A stretch of DNA of 64,000 nucleotides from Gp7-AA6 sp036395755 (lineage in GTDB: Bacteria > Acidobacteriota > Thermoanaerobaculia > UBA5066 > Gp7-AA6). The notes under the pieces were generated by a model. That model saw only the letters and a program-made list of their open reading frames with translations, had not been told where the DNA came from and did no database searches. The translations under genes and the position numbers were made by a program. The stretch lies in NCBI GenBank assembly GCA_036395755.1, contig DASWCZ010000054.1, positions 1-64,000 of the forward strand, read 5' to 3'. Position 1 is the first letter of the stretch. The number at the start of each line of letters is the position of its first letter. Positions 41,291-53,131 of this stretch are shown in pieces.

Positions 41291-42961
41291 GTGCTGCGCC
41301 GTCTGACGATCCGGAACCTCGCGATCGTGGAGGATCTCGACCTCGAGCTCGGGCCCGGTCTGACCGTCGTGACCGGCGAGACGGGAGCCGGGAAATCCAT
41401 CCTGGTGGATGCCCTGGCTCTTCTCGCGGGCGCCCGGGGCTCCGCCGATCTGGTTCGCCGTGGCGCCGAGCGGCTCGTGGTGGCGGGGGAGTTCGAGTGC
41501 GATCGCCCGGTGCGGGAAATCCTCGAGGATGCGGGCCTGCCGTCCTTAGAAACGCTCCTCGTTCGCCGCGAGCTCTCGCCCGACGGCCGCGGCCGCGCCT
41601 TCGTCGAGGACGAACCGGCTGCGATTCGCACCCTCGCCCGGCTGGGCGACCGTCTCGTCTCGATCCAGGGACAGAACTCGGAAAGAGAGCTGGTCGACGC
41701 CGACGCGCCGCTCGATCTCCTCGATGCGTTCGCGGCAGCGTCCGCGGAGCGGGAGGAGGTCGCAGACGCGGCTCGGTCCTGGTCGGCGGCCCGCGAAGCG
41801 CTGGAGAAGCTGGAGGCCTCGAGACGAGACCGTTCCGCACGGCTCGAAACGATCGATTTTCAGATCCGCGACATCGAGGCGGCGGCTCCCGACGAGAAGG
41901 AGGCGGAAGAGCTGTCGTTCGAGCGGGAACGGCTTCTTCACGCCGACCGGATCCGGCTCGCGGGCGAGACCGCTCTCGCCGCGCTCTCGGAGGGGGAGGC
42001 GTCCGCCGCCGACCGGCTCGGAGAGGCCGCGCGAGCGTTCGCCGACCTCGCGGCGATCGATCCGCGCGAAGAGAGCCGCGTCGAGGAGATCGAGGAAATC
42101 AAGCGCCGGGTTTCGGATCTCGCGGCGGCGGCGCGGGACGCCGCCGCCGGAATCGAGTCGGATCCGGACCGGCTGACCGCGGTCGAATCGCGACTGGAGA
42201 AGCTTTCCCGCGTCCGGCGCAAGTACGGACCGACGCTCGTCGACGTGCGCGCTCTGCTCGAGAAGCTCACCGCCGAACGGAGCGATCTCGCGAACATCGA
42301 AGATGCCCTCGATCGGCGCCAGCGCGAGGAGGGCGGGGCGCGGGACGCCTACGGCAAGGCAGCTCTTGCGCTGTCCGCGAAGAGGCGGGCCGCGGCTCCC
42401 CGGTTTTCCGCGGCGGTCGAGAAGGAGCTCGGTGGCCTCGCGCTCGAGAAGGCGCGTTTCCGTGTCGAGGTCACGGCCTTCGACGGCGACGCTCCCCGCC
42501 GGTCGGGCCAGGAGCGTGCGTCGCTCCTCTTTCAGCCGAACCCGGGAGAGCCGGAGAGGCCGCTCGACCGAATCGCTTCGGGCGGAGAGCTGTCGCGCCT
42601 CCAGCTCGCCGTGCAGTCGGTCGCGGCGGCGCGCGGCGGCCGGCGGCGGACCCTCGTCTTCGACGAGGTGGACGCCGGGATCGGGGGTCGGACGGCGGAG
42701 TCCGTGGGGAAGAAGCTCCGCGCGCTGGCGCAGCGCGGGCAGGTCCTCTGCGTAACCCACGTGCCGCAAATCGCGGCGCTGGCCGACCGTCACTTCCGCG
42801 CCGAAAAGAAGGAGCTCAAGGGGCGCACGATCGCGGCCGTGCGCCTCCTCGAAGGCCGGGAACGGGTGGACGAGATCGCCCGGATGCTCGCCGGAGAAAA
42901 GGTCCCGGAGACCGCGCTGCGGCACGCCCGGGAGCTGCTCGCGCAGGCAGGGAACGCGTGA
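41291..42961 (+). CDS. recN: DNA repair protein RecN
   Basis: This 556-residue SMC-like ATPase has Walker A TGETGAGKS near residue 30, two long coiled-coil arms (about residues 150-360), and the C-terminal signature SGGELSRLQLA with Walker B TLVFDEVDAGIGG. It binds and bridges DNA at double-strand breaks. The GTG start has no ribosome binding site. Its stop overlaps the GTG start of the ThiF-like gene. RecN is often in the SOS regulon, but no box shared with lexA is obvious. Confidence 0.95.
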   Translation: MLRRLTIRNLAIVEDLDLELGPGLTVVTGETGAGKSILVDALALLAGARGSADLVRRGAERLVVAGEFECDRPVREILEDAGLPSLETLLVRRELSPDGRGRAFVEDEPAAIRTLARLGDRLVSIQGQNSERELVDADAPLDLLDAFAAASAEREEVADAARSWSAAREALEKLEASRRDRSARLETIDFQIRDIEAAAPDEKEAEELSFERERLLHADRIRLAGETALAALSEGEASAADRLGEAARAFADLAAIDPREESRVEEIEEIKRRVSDLAAAARDAAAGIESDPDRLTAVESRLEKLSRVRRKYGPTLVDVRALLEKLTAERSDLANIEDALDRRQREEGGARDAYGKAALALSAKRRAAAPRFSAAVEKELGGLALEKARFRVEVTAFDGDAPRRSGQERASLLFQPNPGEPERPLDRIASGGELSRLQLAVQSVAAARGGRRRTLVFDEVDAGIGGRTAESVGKKLRALAQRGQVLCVTHVPQIAALADRHFRAEKKELKGRTIAAVRLLEGRERVDEIARMLAGEKVPETALRHARELLAQAGNA

Positions 42962-43986
42962 GGCGGGACGACCGGCACTCGCGCTCCGTCCTTTTCTCCG
43001 GGATCGGGGAGGCGGGCCAGGAGAAGATCGCGCGATTTTCCATCGCGATCGTCGGGGTCGGCGCCGTGGGCGCCGCCGCGGCGGAGATGGCGGCCCGCGC
43101 CGGCGTCGAACGGCTGACGCTCGTGGACCGCGACGTCGTCGAGGAGTCGAACCTCGCGCGACAGTTCCTCTTCGATGCGGAGGACGCGGCGCGCGTCGTT
43201 TCAAAGGCGGCCGCGGGGGCGCAACGGCTTCGCCGGATCGCGCCGGAAGTCGACGTCCGCGCCGTCGTTGTCGATCTCGATTTCGAAAATGCCCGGGAGA
43301 TTCTCCGGTCTCACGGCGTCGTCGTCGACGGCTCGGACAACTTCGAGACGCGGCTCCTCGTCTCGGACGCCGCGAGCGCCCTCGGCATTCCATCAATCTA
43401 CGCGGCATGCGTCGGCGATGAAGGGCTCGTGACCGTGTCGGTGCCCGGCTTGACGCCCTGCCTGCGCTGCTACCTCGAGGCTCTTCCGCCGGCGGGATCG
43501 AGCCCGACCTGCGACACCGTGGGTATTGTCCCGACTCTCCCGCCGCTCGTGGCTTCCGTCGCGGTCACGGAAGCGCTGCGCCTCGCGGTCGACAGCGAGC
43601 CGTCCCGGGGGATCCTCTCGCTCTCGATCTGGGACGGCGGCTTTCGATCGCACCGCTCGTTCGAGGCCGTTCGCCCTTCGCCATCCTGTCCGGTCTGTTC
43701 CGGAACGCGTTTTCCGGCGCTCGAAGGAGACGGCGCCGCGGACGTCGTCAAGCTCTGCGGCCGCCGCTCGGTTCAAGTCGCGCCGGCCGGCCGGGCACGG
43801 CCCGATTTCGACGCCCTGGAAGAACGCCTGGCTCGCGTCGGAGAGGTGCGGCGCTCGCCGCAGCTCCTGAACGCCGACCTGGATGGAGTCTCCCTGACTA
43901 TATTCTCCGACGGGCGTTGCGTCGTGCGCGGCACCGGGGACACCGTCCGGGCCGTCGCCCTCTACGACCGCTACGTCGGGCGGTGA
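42958..43986 (+). CDS. ThiF/MoeB/HesA-family adenylyltransferase
   Basis: This 342-residue E1-like enzyme has a nucleotide-binding motif (IVGVGAVGAAAAEMAARAGV), the downstream RDVVEESNLARQ, the VVDGSDNFETR signature, zinc-binding CLRC and CPVC pairs, and the Cys in SPTCDTVGI. It should adenylate the C-terminus of a ThiS/MoaD-like sulfur carrier. The last 90 residues form a separate small domain. No carrier gene is in the window, so the pathway (thiamine, molybdopterin or other) is open. It is coupled to recN and tsaC. Confidence 0.88.
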   Translation: MRRDDRHSRSVLFSGIGEAGQEKIARFSIAIVGVGAVGAAAAEMAARAGVERLTLVDRDVVEESNLARQFLFDAEDAARVVSKAAAGAQRLRRIAPEVDVRAVVVDLDFENAREILRSHGVVVDGSDNFETRLLVSDAASALGIPSIYAACVGDEGLVTVSVPGLTPCLRCYLEALPPAGSSPTCDTVGIVPTLPPLVASVAVTEALRLAVDSEPSRGILSLSIWDGGFRSHRSFEAVRPSPSCPVCSGTRFPALEGDGAADVVKLCGRRSVQVAPAGRARPDFDALEERLARVGEVRRSPQLLNADLDGVSLTIFSDGRCVVRGTGDTVRAVALYDRYVGR

Positions 43987-43987
43987 A

Positions 43988-44599
43988 ATGCGGCGCGTCC
44001 GCCTTCCCGACCTGCTCGCGTCGGCGGAAGAGCTCACGCGTCTCTCGGTCGTCCTCGCTCGTGGAGGGGTCGCGGCAGTTCCGACCGAGACGTTTTACGG
44101 TCTCGCCGCGGATCCGACGAACGAGACCGGCGTCTCCCGCGTCTTCGCGATCAAAGGACGGGACGACGGCAAGCCGCTTCTCGTGCTGTTCTCGGATCCC
44201 GCGCAACTCGACGCCCTCGGTGTCGCGGCGGAGCGGCCGCAGCTCGATCGTTTCCTCGCGATCTGGCCGGCGGCGCTGACTGTCGTCCTGCCGCTCCGCT
44301 CGCCGATCGCCGCGTCGCGAGGCGGCGTCACCCTCGCCCTGCGCATGCCGGCCGCTCCCCGGCTGCGGGAGCTCCTTTCGGCCGTCGGTCCTCTCACGGG
44401 CACGAGCGCCAACCGCTCGGGCGATCTTCCCCTCGGCGATCCGGACGCGGTCGAGCGGGCGTTCGGCTCCGATCTCGATCTCGTGGTCGACGGTGGTCCG
44501 ACGGCGGGAGGAGAGCCGTCGACCCTGATCGACGCGACGCGGGAGCCGTTCCGGGTGCTGCGTCGCGGGGCGTTTCGATGGCCCGAAACGGAAGAGTGA
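43988..44599 (+). CDS. tsaC: Threonylcarbamoyl-AMP synthase (YrdC/Sua5 family)
   Basis: This 203-residue YrdC-domain protein has the conserved VPTETFYGLAAD, IKGRDDGKPLLVLF, RMPAAPRLRELL and GTSANRSGDLPL motifs. It makes threonylcarbamoyl-AMP for the t6A37 modification of ANN-decoding tRNAs. It starts 1 bp after the ThiF-like gene stop (TGAAATG). It lacks a Sua5 C-terminal domain. Confidence 0.92.
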   Translation: MRRVRLPDLLASAEELTRLSVVLARGGVAAVPTETFYGLAADPTNETGVSRVFAIKGRDDGKPLLVLFSDPAQLDALGVAAERPQLDRFLAIWPAALTVVLPLRSPIAASRGGVTLALRMPAAPRLRELLSAVGPLTGTSANRSGDLPLGDPDAVERAFGSDLDLVVDGGPTAGGEPSTLIDATREPFRVLRRGAFRWPETEE

Positions 44600-44632
44600 T
44601 CGCGGCAGCGGCGTGCTAGATTGCCCGTTTTC

Positions 44633-45172
44633 ATGGGCACCGTTCGAGAATATGCCGGAAAGGCGCCGCTTCTCGGCGAGCGCGTGTATCTCGCGGAGAC
44701 CGCCGCGGTCATCGGCGACGTCGTGCTCGGGGACGACGTGTCGGTCTGGTACAACTCGGTCGTCCGCGGCGACTGCCACTTCATCCGAGTCGGCGCGCGG
44801 TCGAACATCCAGGACAACTGCGCGGTCCACGTGACGCAGAAGAAGTACCCGACGATTCTCGAGGAGGAGGTCACGCTCGGCCACGGCGCGATCGTCCATG
44901 GCGCAGTCGTCCGGCGCGGGGCGCTCATCGGCATCCGGGCGACGGTGCTCGACGGAGCGGAAGTCGGCGAGTCCGCGTTCGTCGGCGCGGGCGCGCTCGT
45001 TACGCCCCGAACGGTCGTCCCCCCGCGCACGCTCTGGCTCGGAGCACCCGCGCGGCAGGTCCGGGAGCTGTCCGGAGCCGAGGTCGACGACCTGAAGCAC
45101 TTTCACTCCAACTACCTCCGGTACAAGGAGGAGTACTTCCGGCTCGACGGGCGCTGGGCGATCGCCCCGTGA
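44633..45172 (+). CDS. Gamma-carbonic anhydrase-like hexapeptide protein
   Basis: This 179-residue left-handed beta-helix protein has the three zinc His of gamma-carbonic anhydrases at NCAVHVT and GHGAIVHGAVV. The C-terminal helix matches YrdA/PaaY-like members, so hydration of CO2 or a related role is likely. The ATG at 44633 has no ribosome binding site; TAGATT lies 10 nt upstream. Its stop overlaps the hisS GTG start (GTGA). Confidence 0.88.
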   Translation: MGTVREYAGKAPLLGERVYLAETAAVIGDVVLGDDVSVWYNSVVRGDCHFIRVGARSNIQDNCAVHVTQKKYPTILEEEVTLGHGAIVHGAVVRRGALIGIRATVLDGAEVGESAFVGAGALVTPRTVVPPRTLWLGAPARQVRELSGAEVDDLKHFHSNYLRYKEEYFRLDGRWAIAP

Positions 45173-46460
45173 CTCCGCGCTACCGGTCGGTCAAAGGGAC
45201 GCGCGATCTGCTTCCGCCGGAGAGCGAGCGTTGGAACGAGGCCGAGCGAATCGCCCGGGAGATCTTCCGTTCCCGGGGTTACGGCGAAATCCGTACGCCG
45301 GTGCTCGAAGATACCGCGCTCTTCGCGCGGTCGGTCGGCGAGACGACCGACATCGTCCACAAGGAGATGTACACGTTTCCCGATCGGAAGGGACGGTCCC
45401 TGTCGATGCGGCCGGAGAATACGGCCGGCGTCGTCCGCGCCGTGATCGAGAACGGGCTTGCCGCCGGGCCGATGCCACTGCGCCTGTACTACATCGGGCC
45501 CCAGTTCCGATACGAGCGGCCGCAGGCGGGGCGCTTTCGCGAGTTCTCGCAGATCGGCGTCGAGCTCCTCGGGGTTCCCGGTCCGGCGGCGGAGGCGGAG
45601 GTCCTCGAAATGCTCTTCGACTTCCTTCGCGCGCTCGGCTTCCGCGAGCTGTCGGTGACTTTGAACTCGGTCGGCACTGCCGCGACCCGCGTTTCGTTCG
45701 GCGAGATGCTCAAGGCGCATGTCCTTCCGCGGTCCGGCGCTTTCGGCGAAGACGACCGCCGCAAGCTGACGGAGAACCCGCTGCGGCTCTTCGATTCGAA
45801 GGACCCGGGCGTCCGCACCGCGCTCGAGGGCGCTCCGCGCACGGTGGACTTTCTGGATGAAGACTCCCGTCGGCACCATGCCGAAGTCCGTCGGCTTCTG
45901 ACCGACGCCGGAATTCCCTTCCGGGACGAGCCCTCGCTCGTCCGCGGGCTCGACTACTACACGCGAACCGTGTTCGAGGTCGTCTCGGAAGATCTCGGAG
46001 CGCAAGACGCGATCCTGGGCGGCGGACGGTACGACGCGCTCGTCGAATCGCTCGGCGGTCCTTCCGTTCCGGCCATCGGTTTCGCGATCGGAGAGGACCG
46101 GCTCCTGCAGGTCGCGCCTTTGACGGTGACCCGCCGCGCCTGCGTCGTCGTCGTGCCCCAACGTTCCGACGACCTCGCCGAGGCGGCCCGGATTGCGCGC
46201 GAGATCCGCGCGGCCCTGCCCGGCGGGTGCGTGGAAGTCGACCTCGCGGCGCGCGGGATCAAGAAGGGCCTGGCGCGTGCGGGCGCTCTCCTCGAAGAAG
46301 CTGACGCCCGAGGGTTCGACCGGGAAGGCCTGCTCGCCGTGCTGATCGGGGAACGCGAGCGGGCGGACGGCTCGGTCACCGTCAAGAGGCTGGCCACGGG
46401 GGAACAGGAAACCTTCCCGCGCTCGGAGCTCGCCGAGAGACTCGGCGCCGCGAGGGAACG

Positions 46461-46464
<4 letters not shown>
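45169..46464 (+). CDS. hisS: Histidine-tRNA ligase
   Basis: This 431-residue class II synthetase has motif 1 near PVLEDTALFARSVGETTD, motif 2 around YYIGPQFRYERPQ, the HisRS-specific LVRGLDYYTRTVFEV, motif 3 GGGRYDALVESLGG and a C-terminal anticodon-binding domain. It charges tRNA-His. It is coupled by 4-bp overlaps to the genes on both sides. The hisS-aspS order is common in bacteria. Confidence 0.96.
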
Positions 46465-48229
<1,765 letters not shown>

Positions 48230-48233
<4 letters not shown>

Positions 48234-49330
48234 CCGTCGGGCGGATCGCGGTTCGGATCGGCGGGACCGACAGCGTCCTCTGGCTGGGGCGCGGGCTTCT
48301 GGAAGACGCTCTCGGCCGGCTCGTTTCTCCGTCCGGCCGGTTCCTCCTCGTGTCCTCGCGGGCCGCCCGTTCCTCCGCGGACCGGCTGCGTCCGGCGCTC
48401 GCCCAGGCGCTGATTCTCGACCTCGAAATCGAGGATTCGGAAGAGGCGAAGACGCTCGACTCGGTGCGGGAGATCGCGGACCGCGCTCTCCACGCCGGCG
48501 TTCGTCGCGACGACGCATTCGTTGCCGTCGGCGGCGGGGTCGTCACGGACGTCGTCGGGTTCGCCGCGGCCATCGTCCTGCGCGGGGTGACCTGGAACGC
48601 CGTCCCGACGACGGTCGCAGGAATGGCCGACGCGTCGATCGGCGGAAAGACCGGTGTCGACCATCTCCTCGGGAAGAACCTGCTCGGCGCCTTCCACCCG
48701 CCCCGCGCGATCGTCATCGATCCGTCCGCCACCGCGACCCTCCCGGACCGTGACTACAGGAGCGGGCTCGTCGAGGCATTCAAGGGTGTCTGGATCCGGG
48801 ATGCGGAGAGTTCCGCGCGCGCCGAGGCTCTCCTGCCCGCGATTCTGACGCGCGACGAAGAGGCTCTCCTCGAGCTCGTCGCCGCGGCCGCCCGGATCAA
48901 GTTGGATATCGTCTCTTCGGATCCGAAGGACCACGGAGAGCGACGGTTGCTCAACTTCGGCCACACGCTGGGACACGCGTTCGAGGCGGCGGGAAACTAC
49001 CGGGAGCTCCGCCACGGGGAAGCCGTCGCATGGGGAATCACCGCCGCCTTGACGATCTCGCGCGATCGGGCCGGGCTCTCCGAAGGAGACGCCGCACGGG
49101 TGCGCGAAGTTCTCGCCCGTCTCGGCCCGTTTCCGGAGCCGGTCCGCTCGGCCGAGATCCTGCGGCCACTTCTCTCCCGCGACAAAAAGGCGACGGCGCA
49201 CGGGGCGGCCGGTGTCCTTCTCGAGAGGATCGGGCGAGCCCGTGTGGACGAGCAGGTTCCCGAAGCGGAGTGGCTGTCAGCGGCGGCGACGGCGAGCTTG
49301 CCGTTTAATACACGCGGAAGCTCACTTTAG
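48230..49330 (+). CDS. aroB: 3-dehydroquinate synthase
   Basis: This 366-residue NAD- and metal-dependent enzyme makes dehydroquinate in the shikimate pathway. Motifs include VGGGVVTDVVGFAA, the NAD/substrate loop TTVAGMADASIGGKTGVDH, KNLLGAFHPP and the zinc His in LNFGHTLGHAFE and LRHGEAVAWG. The GTG start overlaps the aspS stop. No other aro genes are in the window. Confidence 0.95.
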
Positions 49331-49360
49331 CGGTCAGGCGCGCCTTGTCCTGTCATTCTG

Positions 49361-49444
49361 AGGTGCGCAGCGCCGAAGAATCCCGCGCGTTAACGCAACG
49401 GATCCTTCGCGGAGCCTGTCCTGAGCGAAAGCTCAGGATGACAG
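49361..49444. repeat. Interspersed repeat, copy 2
   Basis: This 84-bp element begins TGTCATTCTGAGG and ends GCTCAGGATGACAG. It shares AGCGCCGAAGAATCCC and GGATCCTTCGC with copy 1 at 21380-21457, while the centre differs. The intergenic stretch 49331-49552 holds nothing else except the HD-GYP promoter. Confidence 0.85.
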
Positions 49445-49535
49445 CGAAAGCCGCCTTCAGGCCCTCCAGACCCCGCCGTCCCGACGCCGGTTCCGGAGCG
49501 CCGGTCGAATCCGACCTAAGTCGGAGTCCCGCGGC

Positions 49536-49541
49536 TATAAT
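49536..49541 (+). promoter_or_regulatory. Consensus -10 element for the HD-GYP gene
   Basis: TATAAT, a perfect -10 hexamer, ends 11 nt before the TTG start at 49553. The predicted 5' leader is only about 4-5 nt, and there is no Shine-Dalgarno. Confidence 0.65.
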
Positions 49542-49552
49542 GAGCGTCAGCC

Positions 49553-51286
49553 TTGAAACCGAAGCCCGGCAGGCGGCGGCTCCGCCTCTTCGTTCTCCTC
49601 TCGGGCGCGCTCATCCTCGCGTCGCTCGTCCCGCTCCTCGTGTCGGACGCGGCGCTCATCCGGCGCAACCGGCGGGCGCTCGAAGTCCTCGAAGAGAAAT
49701 ACTTGACGCGCTCGTCCTCTGCGCTCGCCGATCGAATCGCGGCGTATCACGCGTCCGCGCGCGAGGAGTTGAAGAACGCCGCCAACTCGGTCCGGCTTTC
49801 GCGGGAGCTCACCGGCGAAAACCCCTTCACCTCGAAGAACGGTCCGGAGATCCTGCGGGCAGCGCTGAAAGGCGAGACTCCGCTTCTCGCGCTCCGCGGG
49901 GTGAACCGCAATGGAATCGGAAGCTTCGCGGGTCCGGCCGCTCTTCCCCAGGTCGTCGAGTTCGAGTTCCGCCGCGCTTTCGAGTCCGCCCGCGACGGCG
50001 CGTCCTACTCGGGCGATCCTTTCGATGCGCCTTCGATCGGTCCCGTCTCGGTTCTCGCGGCGCCGGTCTCCGACGAGGATGGATTGATCGGCGTCGTCGA
50101 GGCGCTCGTGTCCTGGCAGCCGATCCGGCGCGAGTTCAACGACGAAGCGCGGCGCGACGTTCGCGCAACCCTCGTCGATCGGCGGGGCCGAATCCTCTTC
50201 CCGCTCGCCCGGAGCGGATCCGGACGGTCGTCGTCGTCGCTCGTCGCGGATTTCGAGCGTTTTCCGGGGCGGGTGACGCGGTCGGAAGCTCAGCCCGGCA
50301 GGAGCGTGCTCGCCTCGATCGCGCCGGTCAACCGGCCGGAGTGGGGAGTTCTTCTGGAGCGCGACCTGGATGCGGCCTTCGCCTCGGTTGACGGAATGAT
50401 CAAAGACACGTTGATCTGGAGCGCGGCGGCGCTCGCGGGAGCGCTTCTGCTCGGTGTTTTCTCCGCCCGGCGGCTTTCCCGGCCCATCGCTCAGCTCGCC
50501 CTGTCCACGCGCGCCGTCAGCGAAGGCCAGTACGGCGCCAACGTCGAGGTCGCGGGTACCGCGGAGCTCGCCGACCTCTCCGAGAACTTCAACCGGATGA
50601 GCGAGTCCATTCGGGACGCCATCGAGAACCTGAAACGCGCGGCGCGCGAGAACCACGAGCTCTTCATCAATTCGATTCGCGCCCTCGCGGCGGCAATCGA
50701 CGCGAAGGACCCCTACACTCGGGGCCACTCCGAACGGGTCGCGCGTTACTCCTCGCTCGTCGCTCGGGAAATGGGACTCTCCTCCGAGGACGTTCGGCGC
50801 GTCCGGCTCTCCGCGCTCCTTCACGACGTCGGTAAGATCGGAATCGACGATCGCATCCTGCGCAAGCCGACGGCTCTCACCGAGGAAGAGTTCGAGATCA
50901 TGAAGAGCCATCCGGTCAAGGGCGCCGCGATCATGGAAGCGATCCCGCAGCTACGCGACGTCATCCCCGGGATGAAGCATCACCACGAGCGATGGGAGGG
51001 GGGCGGATATCCCGAGGGATTGCGCGGCGAGGAGATTCCTCTTCAGGCGCGCATCGTTTCCGTCGCCGACACGTTCGACGCGATGACGACGACGCGTCCG
51101 TACCAGAGGGCGATGGACATCCGGTTCGTGTTCCAGCGGTTGCGGGACCTCGCCGGCAATCGGTTCGATCCGGGGGTCGTCGAGGCGCTCATCCAGTCTT
51201 ACGAGAAAGGGGAGCTGGTGCCGATTGCGAGGGAAGAGGCCCCGGCGGAGCCTCCCGTCCCGCTGCGGCGCGTGGAAGCAGGTTGA
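49553..51286 (+). CDS. Membrane-bound HD-GYP domain phosphodiesterase
   Basis: This 577-residue signalling protein has an N-terminal membrane span, an extracytoplasmic dCACHE-like sensor (about residues 40-280), a second span near 295, a HAMP domain (about 310-365) and an HD-GYP domain (about 375-560). Catalytic motifs include HSERVARYSS, LLHDVGKIGI, HHERWEGGGYPEGLRGEEIP and the RIVSVADTFDAMTTTRPYQ stretch. It should degrade cyclic di-GMP in response to an external signal. The TTG start follows a consensus -10. The stop overlaps the TTG of the TPR lipoprotein. Confidence 0.9.
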   Translation: MKPKPGRRRLRLFVLLSGALILASLVPLLVSDAALIRRNRRALEVLEEKYLTRSSSALADRIAAYHASAREELKNAANSVRLSRELTGENPFTSKNGPEILRAALKGETPLLALRGVNRNGIGSFAGPAALPQVVEFEFRRAFESARDGASYSGDPFDAPSIGPVSVLAAPVSDEDGLIGVVEALVSWQPIRREFNDEARRDVRATLVDRRGRILFPLARSGSGRSSSSLVADFERFPGRVTRSEAQPGRSVLASIAPVNRPEWGVLLERDLDAAFASVDGMIKDTLIWSAAALAGALLLGVFSARRLSRPIAQLALSTRAVSEGQYGANVEVAGTAELADLSENFNRMSESIRDAIENLKRAARENHELFINSIRALAAAIDAKDPYTRGHSERVARYSSLVAREMGLSSEDVRRVRLSALLHDVGKIGIDDRILRKPTALTEEEFEIMKSHPVKGAAIMEAIPQLRDVIPGMKHHHERWEGGGYPEGLRGEEIPLQARIVSVADTFDAMTTTRPYQRAMDIRFVFQRLRDLAGNRFDPGVVEALIQSYEKGELVPIAREEAPAEPPVPLRRVEAG

Positions 51287-52092
51287 CGAGAATCCCGCGC
51301 GAGTCCCTCTCCGTCGCAGCGGCGCTTTTCGCCGTCCTCGCAGCCGGGTGCTCGTCGCAGGCCAAGAAGACAGGCTCCGCCGAGGTGCTTCTCAACGAAC
51401 GGATGGCTGCCGTGCTGCTGCGCGAGGGAAGGCCCATCGAGGCCGAGCGCGCGTACCGCGAGGCGTTGCTGAACGATTCGAAGAACCCGGAAGTGCACGA
51501 CGGGCTCGGCGTGTCGCTTTTGATGCAGGGGCGTTTCAAAGACGCGTTTTCCTCGTTCGATCGCGCTGTCGATATCGACTCCGGAAAGGCGCTCTACCGG
51601 ATCCATCGGGGGATGGCCGGCTTGGAGCTCGGCCGCCTGAAGGAAGCGGAAGCCGATTTCCGGGCATCGGAGAGCTCGCCTTCGGCGGAGGACCGCCTGG
51701 ATGCGGCGATCAACCTCGGCAGGCTGAAGCAGCGCCAGAAGGATTTCCCCGCCGCCGAAGCGGCATTCTCGGAGGCGCTCTCGCGCGATCCGAAGTCTTC
51801 GTCCGCGCTGATCGGCCGCGGCATGGCGCGCGAATCCCGGGGCGCGCTTGAGTTGGCCGCGGAGGACTACTTGGAAGTGATCCGCGGGGAGCCGCGCAAC
51901 GCGGAGGCCCACCTGCGGCTCGGGCTCGTGCTCGTCACGTTGAAGAAGACCGCGCTCGGTCGCCGTTACCTCGAGCGAACGATCGAGCTCGATCCGACCG
52001 GGGAGCTGGGCGCGAAGGCGCGCCTGCTGCTGGAGTCGTCGGACTCTGTCGCGCCGCGCCGCGACAGCCCCTCCGGCGGATCACCGCTCTAG
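51283..52092 (+). CDS. TPR-repeat lipoprotein
   Basis: This 269-residue protein has a lipobox (LAAGC, Cys near residue 23), so it is a lipoprotein. Six or so tetratricopeptide repeats follow (EAERAYREALLND, DAFSSFDRAVDIDS, AAEAAFSEALSRDP, LGRRYLERTIELDP). TPRs mediate protein contacts, possibly with the HD-GYP sensor encoded upstream. The TTG start overlaps the HD-GYP stop (TTGA). The role is unknown. Confidence 0.85.
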   Translation: MTRIPRESLSVAAALFAVLAAGCSSQAKKTGSAEVLLNERMAAVLLREGRPIEAERAYREALLNDSKNPEVHDGLGVSLLMQGRFKDAFSSFDRAVDIDSGKALYRIHRGMAGLELGRLKEAEADFRASESSPSAEDRLDAAINLGRLKQRQKDFPAAEAAFSEALSRDPKSSSALIGRGMARESRGALELAAEDYLEVIRGEPRNAEAHLRLGLVLVTLKKTALGRRYLERTIELDPTGELGAKARLLLESSDSVAPRRDSPSGGSPL

Positions 52093-52168
52093 CCGCGCCG
52101 CGGCGAGGAGAGACCCGGCAGACATTTGGCGGCAGGCCTTTCTCGAGCGGGCAATAATTCCGGACTCC

Positions 52169-53131
52169 ATGGCTGATCGCCGCAGCTTCTTCTCCAAAGT
52201 CCGCCGTGGGCTCTTCATGACCCACACGGAGATCCTGGAGAAGCTGGGCGACGCGGTCAAAAAAGGGTTCGGCTTCGATGAAACGGTTCTCGAAGCGCTC
52301 GAAGAAGTCCTCCTGGAAGCGGACGTCGGCGCCGAAACGGCCGCCGCGCTCACGGAAGCGGTACGGCGGCGGGGAGGCTCCTCGTCGAAGGCCGATCTCG
52401 GCGAGTTGAAGCGGGTTCTCGTCGAGGAAATCGAAGCCGTCATCGCCCGAGCGCCGAAAGTCGCAGCGGTTCCCGACGTTGCCCTCGAGGTCATCTTTCT
52501 GGTCGGAGTGAACGGATCGGGCAAGACGACGACGACGGCGAAGCTCGCGGCCCGAGAGATCGCGGCCGGTCGATCGGTTCTGCTGGCGGCGGCCGATACG
52601 TTTCGCGCCGGAGCGATCGAGCAGCTCGAGATCTGGGCTGCCCGGCTCAAGGTTCCGATCGTACGCCACCAGGAGGGGGCGGATCCCTCCGCGGTGCTCT
52701 TCGATGCTCTGGCGGCCGCGAAGGCCCGGGGGACGAAGAAGCTCTTCGTCGATACGGCGGGACGTCTCCACACCAAGAAGAACCTGATGGAGGAGCTCGC
52801 GAAAATGCGCCGAATCGCGGCACGGGAAGCGGCCGGGGCGCCTCACCAGGTCCTTCTCGTCCTCGACGCGACCACCGGTATGAACGGCCTCGCGCAGGCG
52901 CGGCGGTTCGTCGAAGCGGTCGGCGCGACGGGGGTCGTGCTCACGAAGCTCGACGGGAGCGCGCGCGGCGGGATTGTTCTCGCGATCTACCGTGAGCTCG
53001 GCCTCCCGGTCCTCTTCGTCAGCGTCGGCGAGGCAATCGACGACCTCGTGCCCTTCGATCCGGCCGAATACGCACGGGCGCTTCTCGAGGACGCTCCGGA
53101 GAACGAGGCCCGGAGCGGCGTGTCGGTTTGA
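52169..53131 (+). CDS. ftsY: Signal recognition particle receptor FtsY
   Basis: This 320-residue SRP GTPase has a short N domain and a G domain with G1 GVNGSGKTTTTAKLA, DTFRAGAIEQL, G3 DTAGR, G4 TKLDG and the closing SVGEAIDDLVPFDP. It docks ribosome-SRP complexes at the inner membrane. The acidic A domain is absent, as in many bacteria. The ATG has no ribosome binding site; AATAAT lies 10 nt upstream. The stop overlaps the ribD TTG. Confidence 0.95.
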   Translation: MADRRSFFSKVRRGLFMTHTEILEKLGDAVKKGFGFDETVLEALEEVLLEADVGAETAAALTEAVRRRGGSSSKADLGELKRVLVEEIEAVIARAPKVAAVPDVALEVIFLVGVNGSGKTTTTAKLAAREIAAGRSVLLAAADTFRAGAIEQLEIWAARLKVPIVRHQEGADPSAVLFDALAAAKARGTKKLFVDTAGRLHTKKNLMEELAKMRRIAAREAAGAPHQVLLVLDATTGMNGLAQARRFVEAVGATGVVLTKLDGSARGGIVLAIYRELGLPVLFVSVGEAIDDLVPFDPAEYARALLEDAPENEARSGVSV